From contig NZ_JBBOYD010000001.1 of the NCBI RefSeq assembly GCF_038007965.1, forward strand, positions 1,838,501 to 1,902,500: a stretch of DNA of 64,000 bases. The letters are read 5' to 3'. The DNA comes from Niallia sp. FSL W8-0635. Lineage in GTDB: Bacteria > Bacillota > Bacilli > Bacillales > Cytobacillaceae. A program made the translations under genes and the position numbers. Shown here piece after piece: positions 28,157-38,303 of the stretch; positions within the stretch are counted from its first letter, which is position 1, and the number at the start of each line of letters is the position of its first letter. Under the pieces are notes generated by a model. It did not search any database. It was not told the origin of the DNA and saw only the letters and a list, made by a program, of their open reading frames with translations.

Positions 28157-29101
28157 ATGGCTAAAATTGCTTTTGTTTTTCCAGGACAAGGCTCACAAGT
28201 AGTAGGAATGGGAAAGGATTTATTTGAACAATTTGAACCGGCAGCGAATGTGTTTAAAGTAGCTGATCAAAAATTGGATGTTTCCTTATCGAAATTAATT
28301 TTTGAAGGACCAAAGGAAGAGCTAACGCTTACACATAATACACAGCCAGCATTACTCACAACAAGTATGGCAATTTATGAGCACTTTAAACAAAATAATA
28401 TAGAAGCTGATTTTGTAGCTGGCCATAGCCTTGGCGAATATTCTGCGTTAGTAGCAGCAGGTGTACTATCTTTTGAAGATGCTGTGTATGCGGTTCGTAA
28501 GCGTGGGGAATATATGCAAGAGGCCGTTCCAGCTGGGGAAGGAGCGATGGCAGCTGTTCTTGGTTTAGACAGAGAATTATTGACTGCTGTGACAAGAGAA
28601 GTCACGGATGCGGGTGATTCTGTGCAGCTAGCTAATCTTAATTGTCCAGGACAAATTGTTATCTCAGGTACAACAAAGGGTGTAGAATTAGCTGGGGAAA
28701 AAGCGAAGGAAGCAGGAGCTAAGCGTGCTATCCCACTTGAAGTAAGCGGTCCTTTCCATTCTGCTCTTATGAAACCAGCTGCAAAGAAATTTGCTACTGT
28801 ATTGGATGGCTTGGAAATAGCAGATGCAAAAATCCCTGTCATTGCCAATGTAACAGCAACGCCGATTCAGGCAAAAGAAGAAATTAAAACAAAGCTAGTC
28901 GAACAATTATATTCTTCTGTTCTATGGGAAGATTCCGTTCGCAAAATGCTTTACTTAGGGGTAGATACATTTATCGAGATTGGACCAGGGAAAGTCCTTT
29001 CTGGGTTAATTAAAAAAATTGATCGCAAAGTAAAAGTGTATGCTGTGAACGATATAGAAACAAGTAAAAAGGTTGCAGAAGAATTAAAGGGGGATATGTA
29101 A
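28157..29101 (+). CDS. fabD: Malonyl-CoA:ACP transacylase FabD
   Basis: A 314-residue enzyme that loads malonyl onto acyl carrier protein. The nucleophile serine is in GHSLGEYSA (Ser91) and the histidine in GPFHSAL (His201). The N-terminus FVFPGQGSQ is typical. It ends one base before the fabG start codon. Confidence 0.97.
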   Translation: MAKIAFVFPGQGSQVVGMGKDLFEQFEPAANVFKVADQKLDVSLSKLIFEGPKEELTLTHNTQPALLTTSMAIYEHFKQNNIEADFVAGHSLGEYSALVAAGVLSFEDAVYAVRKRGEYMQEAVPAGEGAMAAVLGLDRELLTAVTREVTDAGDSVQLANLNCPGQIVISGTTKGVELAGEKAKEAGAKRAIPLEVSGPFHSALMKPAAKKFATVLDGLEIADAKIPVIANVTATPIQAKEEIKTKLVEQLYSSVLWEDSVRKMLYLGVDTFIEIGPGKVLSGLIKKIDRKVKVYAVNDIETSKKVAEELKGDM

Positions 29102-29845
<744 letters not shown>

Positions 29846-29961
29846 TGTTTCCTCAAAGAAAGGGAACTAGTGGAAATAGTAGGAGAATAAAGATTAGATA
29901 AAGTTCTCATTTATTATTTCTTTAAAATACTCTATAATGCATTTGAGGGGAGGTGAAATAA

Positions 29962-30192
29962 ATGGCAGATGTATTAGAGCGTGTAACAAAAATCGTTGTA
30001 GATCGTCTTGGTGTGGAAGAATCAGAGGTTACTCTAGAAGCTTCTTTCAAAGATGATTTAGGCGCTGATTCTCTTGACGTAGTTGAACTTGTTATGGAAT
30101 TAGAAGATGAGTTCGATATGGAAATTTCTGACGACGATGCTGAAAAGATTTCTACAGTAGGTGATGCTGTGAACTACATAAGTAATCGCTAG
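29962..30192 (+). CDS. acpP: Acyl carrier protein
   Basis: A 76-residue acidic protein. Ser37 in GADSLDVVE receives the phosphopantetheine arm. GGGGAGGTG precedes the start. The 116-nt gap to fabG contains a good TATAAT (29933-29938) but no convincing -35, so a separate promoter is possible but unproven. A terminator follows. Confidence 0.97.
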   Translation: MADVLERVTKIVVDRLGVEESEVTLEASFKDDLGADSLDVVELVMELEDEFDMEISDDDAEKISTVGDAVNYISNR

Positions 30193-30201
30193 TCAATGTT
30201 T

Positions 30202-30234
30202 AAAAGCTCCGCTAACCCCGGGGCTTTTAATTTT
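30202..30234 (+). terminator. Rho-independent terminator after acpP
   Basis: AAAAGCTCCG (30202-30211) against CGGGGCTTTT (30219-30228), with T-rich sequence following. Confidence 0.88.
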
Positions 30235-30316
30235 GTATAGTAGCGGTTATTTAAACGAAAACTACAACTGCAGGGAAAAGTTATCGCAAACTTGATGATA
30301 ATAGTCCTAAGATTAG

Positions 30317-30346
30317 ATGACAATTTCCGTTTGTTTGATGTATACT
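30317..30346 (+). promoter_or_regulatory. Putative sigma-A promoter upstream of the rnc leader
   Basis: ATGACA (30317-30322), 18-nt spacer, TATACT (30341-30346). It lies downstream of the acpP terminator and would start a leader RNA of about 270 nt before rnc. Confidence 0.6.
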
Positions 30347-30356
30347 AATAACTAAA

Positions 30357-30590
30357 TGCCTATAGTCTATAGGTAGAGTTAAGGTAGACAGAACAGACAA
30401 ATTGCATGCTGTTCAAAAGTAGTTAAATAAGCGCAAAGGCGCGCGAAAAATGGATAGAAATAGTTTTTCTTATGTGAAGTGGGGTTAGCCCCCTAGTGGT
30501 AGCCCGATTTCTGTATTAGAAAAGGCTTGGAGAGAAAAAACTTTCCAAGTTTCTTTGCGTTTTTTATCTTTTTTACTTAAACTTGAAATG
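30357..30590 (+). ncRNA. Candidate structured leader RNA upstream of rnc
   Basis: Several local pairings can be drawn. CCTATA/TATAGG lies near 30359-30373 and GAACAG/CTGTTC near 30391-30416. GGGG/CCCC forms a small hairpin near 30481. AGAAAT (near 30455) can pair with ATTTCT (near 30507). CTTGGAGAG/CTTTCCAAG with an A6 loop lies near 30526-30549. A long-range CGCAAAG (near 30432) / CTTTGCG (near 30553) pairing is followed by a T run. The 3' hairpin could act as a terminator or attenuator. I cannot match it to a known riboswitch class; autoregulatory RNase III processing is one possible purpose. Confidence 0.4.
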
Positions 30591-30622
30591 AATTGTAAAC
30601 TTAGTGCTAAGGTGGAGGCAAA

Positions 30623-31363
30623 ATGCGAGGCAATCGAAAAGACAAAAGAACCGTTCGACCAAATGAAAAAAAAATGAAGGAACTACAAGATAAAATAGGG
30701 ATTCATTTTACTGACGAAAAACTATTGAAGCAGGCTTTTACCCATTCATCATATGTGAATGAGCATCGAAGAAAACCACATGAAGACAATGAAAGATTAG
30801 AATTTCTTGGTGATGCCGTTTTAGAATTAACGGTTTCTAAATTTCTCTTTAAGAAATTTCCAATGATGAGTGAAGGAGAACTAACCAAATTGCGAGCTGC
30901 AATTGTTTGTGAACCATCATTGGTTTCATTTGCTAATGAGCTTTCCTTTGGCAATTATGTGCTATTAGGAAAAGGAGAGGAAATGACTGGGGGAAGAACG
31001 AGACCAGCGCTACTTGCTGATGTGTTTGAAGCGTTTATCGGTGCCCTATATTTAGATCAAGGATTAGATTCGGTGGTAGCATTTTTAGAAGAAGTTATTT
31101 TTCCGAAAATAAATAACGGTGCTTTTTCTCATGTGATGGATTTTAAAAGCCAACTACAAGAATATGTTCAAAGAGATGCTGTTGGAACAATTGAGTATAA
31201 AATACTTCTTGAAAAAGGACCAGCTCATAATCGAGAATTTATTTCACAAGTCTTTTTAAATAATAGAGAGCTTGGAACAGGTATGGGACGTTCGAAAAAA
31301 GAAGCAGAGCAGCAAGCAGCTCAGAAATCATTATTAATGTTAAAGGCGGACAGTGATAAATAA
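30623..31363 (+). CDS. rnc: Ribonuclease III
   Basis: A 246-residue double-strand-specific endonuclease for rRNA processing and mRNA decay. The catalytic domain (about 20-165) has the signature [13 protein letters not shown] with metal-binding Glu/Asp. The C-terminal double-stranded-RNA-binding domain (about 172-240) is complete. GGTGGAGG precedes the start. It is 66 nt upstream of smc. Confidence 0.97.
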   Translation: MRGNRKDKRTVRPNEKKMKELQDKIGIHFTDEKLLKQAFTHSSYVNEHRRKPHEDNERLEFLGDAVLELTVSKFLFKKFPMMSEGELTKLRAAIVCEPSLVSFANELSFGNYVLLGKGEEMTGGRTRPALLADVFEAFIGALYLDQGLDSVVAFLEEVIFPKINNGAFSHVMDFKSQLQEYVQRDAVGTIEYKILLEKGPAHNREFISQVFLNNRELGTGMGRSKKEAEQQAAQKSLLMLKADSDK

Positions 31364-31429
31364 GGGATTTAACATGACACAGATAGGAATAATGCAACTA
31401 GAGAAACGAGGAAGAATCGGGGTGAGGGT

Positions 31430-34400
31430 ATGTTCTTAAAACGGTTAGATATTATCGGATTTAAGTCATTTGCGGATCGAATTTCTGTCGATTTTGTGCC
31501 AGGTGTAACGGCAGTGGTTGGCCCCAACGGAAGTGGGAAAAGTAATATTACAGATGCAATTCGCTGGGTACTTGGCGAACAGTCAGCTAAATCATTGCGT
31601 GGAAGCAAGATGGAGGATGTTATTTTTTCAGGGAGTGACTCCAGAAAAGCAGTCAACTTTGCGGAAGTAACATTAACGTTAGAGAATGAGGATCATTTTC
31701 TGCCGTTGGATTACCATGAAGTGAGTGTAACCAGACGAGTGTATCGTTCAGGAGAAAGTGACTTTTTAATCAATAAACAGTCTTGTCGCTTGAAGGATAT
31801 TGTTGATCTATTTATGGATTCTGGACTGGGACGAGAGGCTTTTTCAATCATTAGCCAGGGGAAAGTCGAGGAAATTTTAAATAGTAAGGCAGAGGATCGT
31901 AGGTCTATATTTGAAGAAGCGGCAGGGGTATTAAAATACAAGACCCGTAAGAAAAAGGCAGAAGGAAAGCTTGTCGAAACACAAGACAATCTTAATCGTG
32001 TAAATGACATCTTACATGAATTAGAAAGTCAGGTTGAGCCATTAAAGATTCAAAGCTCCATGGCAAAGGAATATTTGCATCATCGAGAAAATCTTGAATC
32101 GATTGAAGTAGCTCTAATGGTTCATGATATCGAGGAAGCTCATGAGCGGTTTGAAGCAATCTCGAAACAGCTAGAGGCCAATAAACAAGAAGAGTTAAAG
32201 CTATCTTCCATGCTGCAAAGTAAAGAAGCAAAGATGGAAGAAGTGAAAAATGAGGTAGCAGCTTTAGATGAATCAATTGATGATCTACAGCAGGTTCTTC
32301 TTTTAGTGAGTGAAGAACTAGAGAAGCTAGAAGGTAGAAAAGAAGTATTAAAAGAAAGAAAAAAGAATGCTACCCAAAACCGCGATCAGCTTGAAAAAAG
32401 TAAAGTGGAATTACAGGAAAGAGTAGCAGCGCTAGTTTCGCAAAAAGAAACACAACAAAAGCTTGTACACCAATTGCAAGCTGAATCAAAAGAGATTGAA
32501 GATACATTAAAGGTTAACGAGAAAAATCTAGCTCTATTTAATGAGAATTTAGAAGAAAAAATTGAAATGTTAAAAAGTGATTATATTGATATAGTTAGTA
32601 ACCAAGCGGCATCTAAAAACGAACTGAATTCTGTTATTCATCAATTGTCGAATCAGGAAAAAAGAACATCTCAGCTTGATGAGGAAAATGTTAATTTTAC
32701 GAATGAGCGAGTACGAATTCAGGAAAAGAAGACAGGGATTACAGTTAAGCTAAAAGAGCTTTCTGACGAACTAGAGAAATGGTCGACAGCTTGGAAAGAA
32801 AAACAAAGCCATTTTGCAGGAATAGAAGCAAAGGTTCAGCAGATTGAAAAATCTCTTTATCAATCCTACCAGTTTGCTCAACAGGCAAAATCGAGAAAAG
32901 AAATGCTCGAAGAACTGGAAGAGGACTATTCTGGATTTTTCCAAGGGGTTAAAGAGGTTCTTAAAGCAAGAGGCAAGTCTTTACATGGTATTAGAGGAGC
33001 AGTTGCTGAATTGATGCATGTTCCAAAGGAATATAGTGTTAGCTTAGAAATTGCTTTAGGTGGATCGATGCAGCATATTGTTGTGGAAACAGAGCAGAAT
33101 GGTCGTGAAGCCATTGCGTTTTTAAAGAAAAATGGCTTTGGACGAGCTACTTTTTTACCGATGAATGTTATTAAAGGGAAAACGCTTGCCGATTCGCAAT
33201 TGCGATTAATTCAAGGGCATCCTGCCTTTGTTGGCATTGCAGCAGATTTAATTAGTTATGACAGTCAATATAGTGAAATCATGCGCAGTTTACTTGGAAA
33301 TGTCATTATTACCAAGGACTTAAAGGGTGCCAATGAAATGGCGAAAATCGTTCAGTATCGCTCCCGTTTTGTTACGTTAGATGGGGAGATTGTGAACCCA
33401 GGTGGTTCCATGACTGGTGGAGCAATTAAGCAAAAGCAAGCTTCTATCATCACTAGAAAAGGTGAATTAGAAGAGCTGAAGAAAAAGATTTTTGAAATGG
33501 ACAAAACGTCCCTTAAGCTTGAGGAACAGTTGAAAAAAGGAAAAGCGGCATTACAAGCAGAAGAATCATCGATGGAAGAAGCGCGATTAAAAGTCGAGGA
33601 TCTTCGTTTTCAAATTCAAACGTGGAAAGACGATTTAAAAGAGGTTGAATTTGAAGAAAGAGCGATGAATGATAAATTGTCGCTATATGACCGTAATAAG
33701 GCTGATTCTCATCAAGAACAAGAGCTACTGTTAAAGCGACGAATTGATTTGCAAAAAGAACTGGATCTGCAGAATAAAAAGCTTACAGAATTGGATAAGG
33801 AGATTGCCTTATTAACAGAGCAAAAGAATAAACAAACCGTTTCTAAGGAATCGGTAGTGAACACAATTAGCGATCTACGGATTCAGTCTGCGGCAAAGAA
33901 GGAGCAGCTTAGACATGAAAAGGATAAGCTTGCGACAATTCTGCATGAACACGAAACAACAGCAGAAAAATGGAAGCTTGTCAGTGAAGATCTTCGCTTG
34001 CTTTCTTCAGAAATGAGTAATTCTCATTCTGGAGAGGCGACGCTAGAAGAAGCAGCGGATCATAAACAGCATGAAAAGCAAGAAACTATCCAGCTTATCT
34101 CTTTACGTCGAGAGGAAAGATTGCAAAAACAAATGCAATTGGAAGAGCTGGAGCTTGAAACGAAGGAGCAACGCAGACTTCACAGAGGAATTGTTCAGTC
34201 TCTAAAGGATGAAGAAGTAAAATTGAATCGTGTTGACGTAGAGCTAGATACACGATTAACTAATTTGCGAGAGGAATACTTACTAACGTATGAAGGAGCA
34301 AAGCTAGAATATCCTTTAACGCTAGAAGTAGAAGAGGCTCGTAAAAAGGTAAAGCTGATTAAATTAGCAATGGAAGAGCTAGGGACAGTCAATCTTGGTG

Positions 34401-34999
34401 CCATTGAGGAATATGAGCGAATTTCTGAAAGATATGAGTTCCTCTTAGAGCAAAAAATGGATTTAGAAGAAGCAAAAGATACACTTTATCAAGTAATTGA
34501 TGAAATGGACGAAGAAATGAAGAATCGCTTTGAACAAACCTTTGAAGGGATAAAAGCTCATTTTGAAACCGTCTTTCAAAGCTTATTTGGTGGAGGAAGC
34601 GCAGATTTAGTTTTAACAAATCCGGAAGATCTCTTAAATACAGGAGTAGAGATTGTTGCCCAACCTCCAGGGAAAAAGCTGCAGAATTTAAGTCTGTTAT
34701 CTGGTGGAGAAAGAGCGTTAACAGCTATCGCCTTATTATTCTCCATTCTAAAAGTAAGACCAGTTCCTTTCTGTATCTTGGACGAGGTCGAAGCAGCATT
34801 AGATGAAGCAAATGTATTCCGATTCAGCTCCTACTTAAAACGATACAGCCATGAAACACAGTTTATTGTTATTACCCATCGTAAAGGAACGATGGAAGAA
34901 GCAGATGTTCTTTATGGGGTAACAATGCAAGAATCCGGCGTATCCAAGCTCGTTTCCGTCCGTTTAAGTGAAACGAATGAGTTAGTAGCAAATGCATAA
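31430..34999 (+). CDS. smc: Chromosome condensation ATPase Smc
   Basis: A 1189-residue structural maintenance of chromosomes protein. The N-terminal ATPase half has GPNGSGKSN and QGKVEEIL. Two long coiled-coil arms (about 170-500 and 680-1020) flank the hinge (about 510-670, ending GGSMTGGA). The C-terminal ATPase half has LSGGERALTAIAL and Walker B FCILDEVEAALDEAN. It works with ScpA/ScpB in chromosome segregation. Usual length. Conserved rnc-smc-ftsY order. Confidence 0.98.
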   Translation: MFLKRLDIIGFKSFADRISVDFVPGVTAVVGPNGSGKSNITDAIRWVLGEQSAKSLRGSKMEDVIFSGSDSRKAVNFAEVTLTLENEDHFLPLDYHEVSVTRRVYRSGESDFLINKQSCRLKDIVDLFMDSGLGREAFSIISQGKVEEILNSKAEDRRSIFEEAAGVLKYKTRKKKAEGKLVETQDNLNRVNDILHELESQVEPLKIQSSMAKEYLHHRENLESIEVALMVHDIEEAHERFEAISKQLEANKQEELKLSSMLQSKEAKMEEVKNEVAALDESIDDLQQVLLLVSEELEKLEGRKEVLKERKKNATQNRDQLEKSKVELQERVAALVSQKETQQKLVHQLQAESKEIEDTLKVNEKNLALFNENLEEKIEMLKSDYIDIVSNQAASKNELNSVIHQLSNQEKRTSQLDEENVNFTNERVRIQEKKTGITVKLKELSDELEKWSTAWKEKQSHFAGIEAKVQQIEKSLYQSYQFAQQAKSRKEMLEELEEDYSGFFQGVKEVLKARGKSLHGIRGAVAELMHVPKEYSVSLEIALGGSMQHIVVETEQNGREAIAFLKKNGFGRATFLPMNVIKGKTLADSQLRLIQGHPAFVGIAADLISYDSQYSEIMRSLLGNVIITKDLKGANEMAKIVQYRSRFVTLDGEIVNPGGSMTGGAIKQKQASIITRKGELEELKKKIFEMDKTSLKLEEQLKKGKAALQAEESSMEEARLKVEDLRFQIQTWKDDLKEVEFEERAMNDKLSLYDRNKADSHQEQELLLKRRIDLQKELDLQNKKLTELDKEIALLTEQKNKQTVSKESVVNTISDLRIQSAAKKEQLRHEKDKLATILHEHETTAEKWKLVSEDLRLLSSEMSNSHSGEATLEEAADHKQHEKQETIQLISLRREERLQKQMQLEELELETKEQRRLHRGIVQSLKDEEVKLNRVDVELDTRLTNLREEYLLTYEGAKLEYPLTLEVEEARKKVKLIKLAMEELGTVNLGAIEEYERISERYEFLLEQKMDLEEAKDTLYQVIDEMDEEMKNRFEQTFEGIKAHFETVFQSLFGGGSADLVLTNPEDLLNTGVEIVAQPPGKKLQNLSLLSGGERALTAIALLFSILKVRPVPFCILDEVEAALDEANVFRFSSYLKRYSHETQFIVITHRKGTMEEADVLYGVTMQESGVSKLVSVRLSETNELVANA

Positions 35000-35043
35000 T
35001 CCTTTTTGGCTAGCTGCTAAATGTAGTTAATAGTTTATAAGTT

Positions 35044-35088
35044 CCAAGGCTAATTGCTCTGGCAGTTAAGCCTAGTAATTAGCCTTGG
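35044..35088 (+). other. Long perfect hairpin downstream of smc
   Basis: CCAAGGCTAATT (35044-35055) and AATTAGCCTTGG (35077-35088) form a 12-bp perfect stem with a 21-nt loop. No T run follows, so it is not a standard terminator. It could be a processing or stabilising structure between smc and ftsY. Confidence 0.5.
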
Positions 35089-35149
35089 GAGATTTAATGC
35101 TCACCATTAATAGAAATGAAACTTACATAACCAGTATTTTTAACTGAAC

Positions 35150-35351
35150 GCTGTTTCTAAAAGATTGTTGCTTTTTTTATAGGAAAAATAAATTAAGTAA
35201 AATATGGAGAAGCCTGAATACACGAAAGACTCTTTTGGGAGCTGAGAGAAAGTCCGAGACCCCGCAGGAATGAGTAGACTTGGCGCTCGCCCTATGGAAA
35301 ACGAAGTGTATTTAAGGCTGCGGGGCATAGCAATAAACTTTAAAAAAAACC
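35150..35351 (+). mobile_element. MITE-like repeat, diverged copy between smc and ftsY
   Basis: About 200 bp. It begins GCTGTTTCTAAAAGATTG, contains GCCTGAATACACG and GAAGTGTATT..GGCTGC as palindrome arms, and ends CATAGCAATAAACTTT. This is the same layout as the copies at 10121 and 36563 with many substitutions. It ends 23 bp before the ftsY start. The rest of the 35000-35373 gap contains only the hairpin listed separately. Confidence 0.7.
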
Positions 35352-35373
35352 TAAAGGAAAGAAGGGATAAATA

Positions 35374-36363
35374 ATGAGTTTTTTTAAAAAGTTAAAAGAA
35401 AAAATGTCTCAGCAGACGAGTACGGTAACCGAGAAGTTTAAAGAAGGATTATCAAAAACAAGAAATAATTTTTCAGACAAGGTCAATGATCTCGTTTCTC
35501 GTTATCGTAAAGTCGACGAAGATTTCTTTGAAGAGCTGGAAGAAATTCTTATAGGTGCAGATGTTGGCTTTGAAACAGTTATGGAGCTAATTGATGAGCT
35601 GAAAAATGAAGTAAAAAGAAAAAACATCCAAGATCCAAAAGAAGTCCAAGATGTTATTTCAGAGAAGCTAGTTGCTATTTATCAGAACGGGGAAGAGGAA
35701 TCTTCTACGATTAATATGCAAGCAGACGGCTTAACCGTCATTCTTTTTGTAGGAGTAAATGGAGTAGGGAAAACTACGACAATTGGTAAGCTTGCTCACA
35801 AGTATAAAGAAGAAGGCAAAAAGGTATTACTTGCTGCTGGCGATACTTTCCGCGCTGGAGCTATTGAACAATTAGAAGTATGGGGAGAGCGTGTTGGAGT
35901 AGATGTCATTAAACATTCAGAAGGCTCTGACCCAGCAGCGGTTATGTTCGATGCAGTACAGGCTGCGAAATCTCGTGATGCAGATATTCTTCTTTGCGAT
36001 ACGGCGGGAAGACTGCAGAACAAAGTGAATTTAATGAAGGAATTAGAAAAAGTTAAACGAGTTATCGAACGAGAAGTTCCTGGAGCTCCTCACGAAGTTC
36101 TGCTTGTATTAGATGCAACAACTGGACAAAATGCATTAGTACAGGCAAAGACGTTTAAAGAAACGACAAATGTAAGTGGAATTGTTTTAACGAAGTTAGA
36201 TGGTACAGCAAAGGGTGGAATTGTACTAGCAATCCGTAATGAACTACATATTCCGGTGAAATTTGTTGGTTTAGGAGAAAAAATGGACGATCTACAGAGC
36301 TTCGATCCAGAGAGATATGTATATGGCTTGTTTTCTACATTGGTAGAGGAAAGCGAAGAGTAA
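35374..36363 (+). CDS. ftsY: Signal recognition particle receptor FtsY
   Basis: A 329-residue SRP-family GTPase with a short charged N-terminus and an NG domain. Motifs are GVNGVGKTTTIGKLA (G1), DTAGRLQNK (G3), TKLDGTAKGG (G4) and GLGEKMDDLQ (closing loop). It docks Ffh-ribosome complexes at the membrane. In B. subtilis ylxM and ffh follow directly; here about 16 kb of accessory DNA intervenes. Confidence 0.97.
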   Translation: MSFFKKLKEKMSQQTSTVTEKFKEGLSKTRNNFSDKVNDLVSRYRKVDEDFFEELEEILIGADVGFETVMELIDELKNEVKRKNIQDPKEVQDVISEKLVAIYQNGEEESSTINMQADGLTVILFVGVNGVGKTTTIGKLAHKYKEEGKKVLLAAGDTFRAGAIEQLEVWGERVGVDVIKHSEGSDPAAVMFDAVQAAKSRDADILLCDTAGRLQNKVNLMKELEKVKRVIEREVPGAPHEVLLVLDATTGQNALVQAKTFKETTNVSGIVLTKLDGTAKGGIVLAIRNELHIPVKFVGLGEKMDDLQSFDPERYVYGLFSTLVEESEE

Positions 36364-36409
36364 AAGAGAATATGGAAGTGGCTGGGACATAAGTGTTTTA
36401 GCCATAGAC

Positions 36410-36462
36410 AAACCCGAACAACCATACGAGATTTTCTATATGGAGATGTTCGGGTTTTTAAT
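36410..36462 (+). terminator. Rho-independent terminator after ftsY
   Basis: AAACCCGAACA (36410-36420) and TGTTCGGGTTT (36447-36457), perfect 11 bp, followed by Ts. Bases 36463-36554 contain nothing recognisable. Confidence 0.88.
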
Positions 36463-36837
36463 TTTATTCAATAAAGGCTACTTTTCCATCCTGAATATTT
36501 ATGATTTTACATATAGTCAAATATAAAAACTAATTCGTTTCCATCGCTTTGTTAAATCGGTAGGCTGTTTTTTAAAAGATTGTTGCTTTCTCAATAGAAA
36601 AAATCAATTAATGAGGAAATCTGAGCAGCCTGAATACACATAGACTCCCTCCGGAAAAGTTGATATACCAACGTTTGTAGTTGATTATTTGTGAAATAAA
36701 AAATTTTTTTTAAACTTATTTCAGACTTATCACAGGTGGTTTTGCCCATTATTTTAAATAACTGGAAAATAAGAGGACGCTACGCTAGAGTCAATAGGAA
36801 TTAATTAACAAATGTACATTATTCGATGCACTTTGGT

Positions 36838-36980
36838 CTCTACTATTCTTATGAGAACGTACCCTCCCATGTCTCTTAGCGTCGCGCGCTTACATTCCTT
36901 CGTTTGGTCTCATCATAAGGTAGAGGCTGGCATTCTGCTCCTGTATGGACTCTAAGTCGTATGTCTTTTTATAAGCCAGC
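36838..36980 (-). ncRNA. Candidate bridge (seek) RNA of the IS110-family element
   Basis: Two adjacent stem-loops are encoded 3' of the transposase. Stem A: CTCTAC/GTAGAG plus CTTATGAGA/TCTCAT(CA)TAAG (36838-36856 with 36908-36925). Stem B: GCTGGC (36926-36931) with GCCAGC (36975-36980). Loop B holds GCTCCTGT (36937-36944), identical to the sequence at the right insertion junction. It then holds ACTCTAAGT (36949-36957), which resembles the left target half in reverse complement (7 of 9). Loop A holds CCCTCC near 36862, as at the element's left end, and CATTCCT (36893-36899), the reverse complement of AGGAATG at its right end. On the - strand the target loop comes first and the donor loop second, as in the known bridge RNA. 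Confidence 0.6.
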
Positions 36981-37010
36981 TATTGTGTCATCTTGTGAAT
37001 AACTGTTTAA

Positions 37011-38303
37011 TTAAGCTCTACCTTGGATAAGTTTGGGTTGGAGTACGGAAAGATCCTTTCTCATCCGTTCTCCATCAAATAAAACTTTATGGTGACTTAA
37101 CCCATGAAAAACTTTCAATAGTTTACTACAGAGTATAACAAGTGCCTCTTTTTTCTTTAGTGGATTATTTGTCCTAGTAATATAATATTGATATAAATCG
37201 TGAAAGACCTTATTGTTTCGGATTAAAGGTAGTACTGCCCGATAGAGAAGAGATCGTAGCTTTCTTCTTCCTCGCTTTGAAAGACTTTTTCGACCAATAT
37301 ACTCTCCAGAAGAATTATCTCGTAATGTTAATCCCGCTAATTTTATGAGCTGGCGTGGATGTTGATAGTTCTGGAGAGATCCTACTTCTGACAGTAAATC
37401 AATCACTGTCTCTTCCCCAATACCTGGAACCGATAAGAGATAGTGGAATTCTGCTAGGTTTTCCACCATTTCTTTTAACTCTTGATTCACTATTTCTAAC
37501 TGATTTGTATATAGTTCATATTTTTGTATCAACATAACAATTTCCATTCGTGCCATTTCAACGCCTTCTTTTAAGCCGATGGATTGTTCTGCAGCCTTTA
37601 TTAACTTGGCTATTTTGGGTCTTGCTGGATAGGCAAGATGTTCTTTATCTCGGTAGAAAGTGATCAACTCTTCTACTTCCCGTCCTACTAAGTCTACTGG
37701 TAAAGGCGTCTGTTTTAACACCGCACAGGCATTCTTTCCTAACTCTTTAAAAGCAGTATGAAATTCAGGGAAATACCGGTCTGTCCATCGAATGATCTGG
37801 TTTTTTACTTTCGCTATTTCTTTCTTCACACTCCCCCGAATAGAAGATCCTTGTCTAAGTTCTGCTTCTATTCCTTCCAGCTTGCGAATGTGACTAAAAT
37901 AGCCGTTTGTGATTAATTTGGCAATAACTCTCGCATCTTTCTTATCATTCTTAGTTTGGAGATTGTCATCCAATTCCTTCGATCGTTTTACATGTAAGGG
38001 ATTGACAATGACGTAACGAATGCCTTTGGAGGCAAGAAATGCAGCGAGATTCATCCAATAATGACCAGTAGGTTCAAAACCAATCAAAAGATCCTTTTTT
38101 TGATGTTTTTTCAACAATTGATGTAAGTGAATATAAAATTGTTGAAAGCCTTGATTAGACTGTTGGACGGAGAATGATTTACTTAATTCCCGTCCTCTAT
38201 CATCCACTGCACAAGCATAATGAGTTCTTTTGGCTATATCAATGCCCAAGATAAGAGTAGAATTAGTGACTTGATTTATTCGTTGATTACGATTATTATT
38301 CAT
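37011..38303 (-). CDS. IS110-family transposase (DEDD recombinase)
   Basis: A 430-residue protein. The N-terminal RuvC-like DEDD domain starts GIDIAKRTHYACAVDD (Asp22), with IGFEPTGHY supplying the Glu and NDKKDARV the Asp residues. The C-terminal transposase_20 domain has SVPGIGEETVIDLLSEVG, then SSGEYIGRKSLSKRGR, which includes the serine expected for strand transfer. ATG 38303 is chosen because AAGGAG sits 8 nt upstream; the frame is open further upstream but only into the neighbouring repeat. It appears intact and therefore potentially active. Confidence 0.93.
   Translation of the reverse strand: MNNNRNQRINQVTNSTLILGIDIAKRTHYACAVDDRGRELSKSFSVQQSNQGFQQFYIHLHQLLKKHQKKDLLIGFEPTGHYWMNLAAFLASKGIRYVIVNPLHVKRSKELDDNLQTKNDKKDARVIAKLITNGYFSHIRKLEGIEAELRQGSSIRGSVKKEIAKVKNQIIRWTDRYFPEFHTAFKELGKNACAVLKQTPLPVDLVGREVEELITFYRDKEHLAYPARPKIAKLIKAAEQSIGLKEGVEMARMEIVMLIQKYELYTNQLEIVNQELKEMVENLAEFHYLLSVPGIGEETVIDLLSEVGSLQNYQHPRQLIKLAGLTLRDNSSGEYIGRKSLSKRGRRKLRSLLYRAVLPLIRNNKVFHDLYQYYITRTNNPLKKKEALVILCSKLLKVFHGLSHHKVLFDGERMRKDLSVLQPKLIQGRA

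Noticed and set aside
30430..30560. c-di-GMP-I or other known riboswitch in the rnc leader
   Set aside because: GCGCAAAG and GGTAGCCC recall the GEMM class, but the conserved GGCAAACC block and GNRA/receptor layout are missing.
37355..37537. Open frame on the + strand opposite the transposase
   Set aside because: It is an antisense shadow of conserved transposase codons with no ribosome site.
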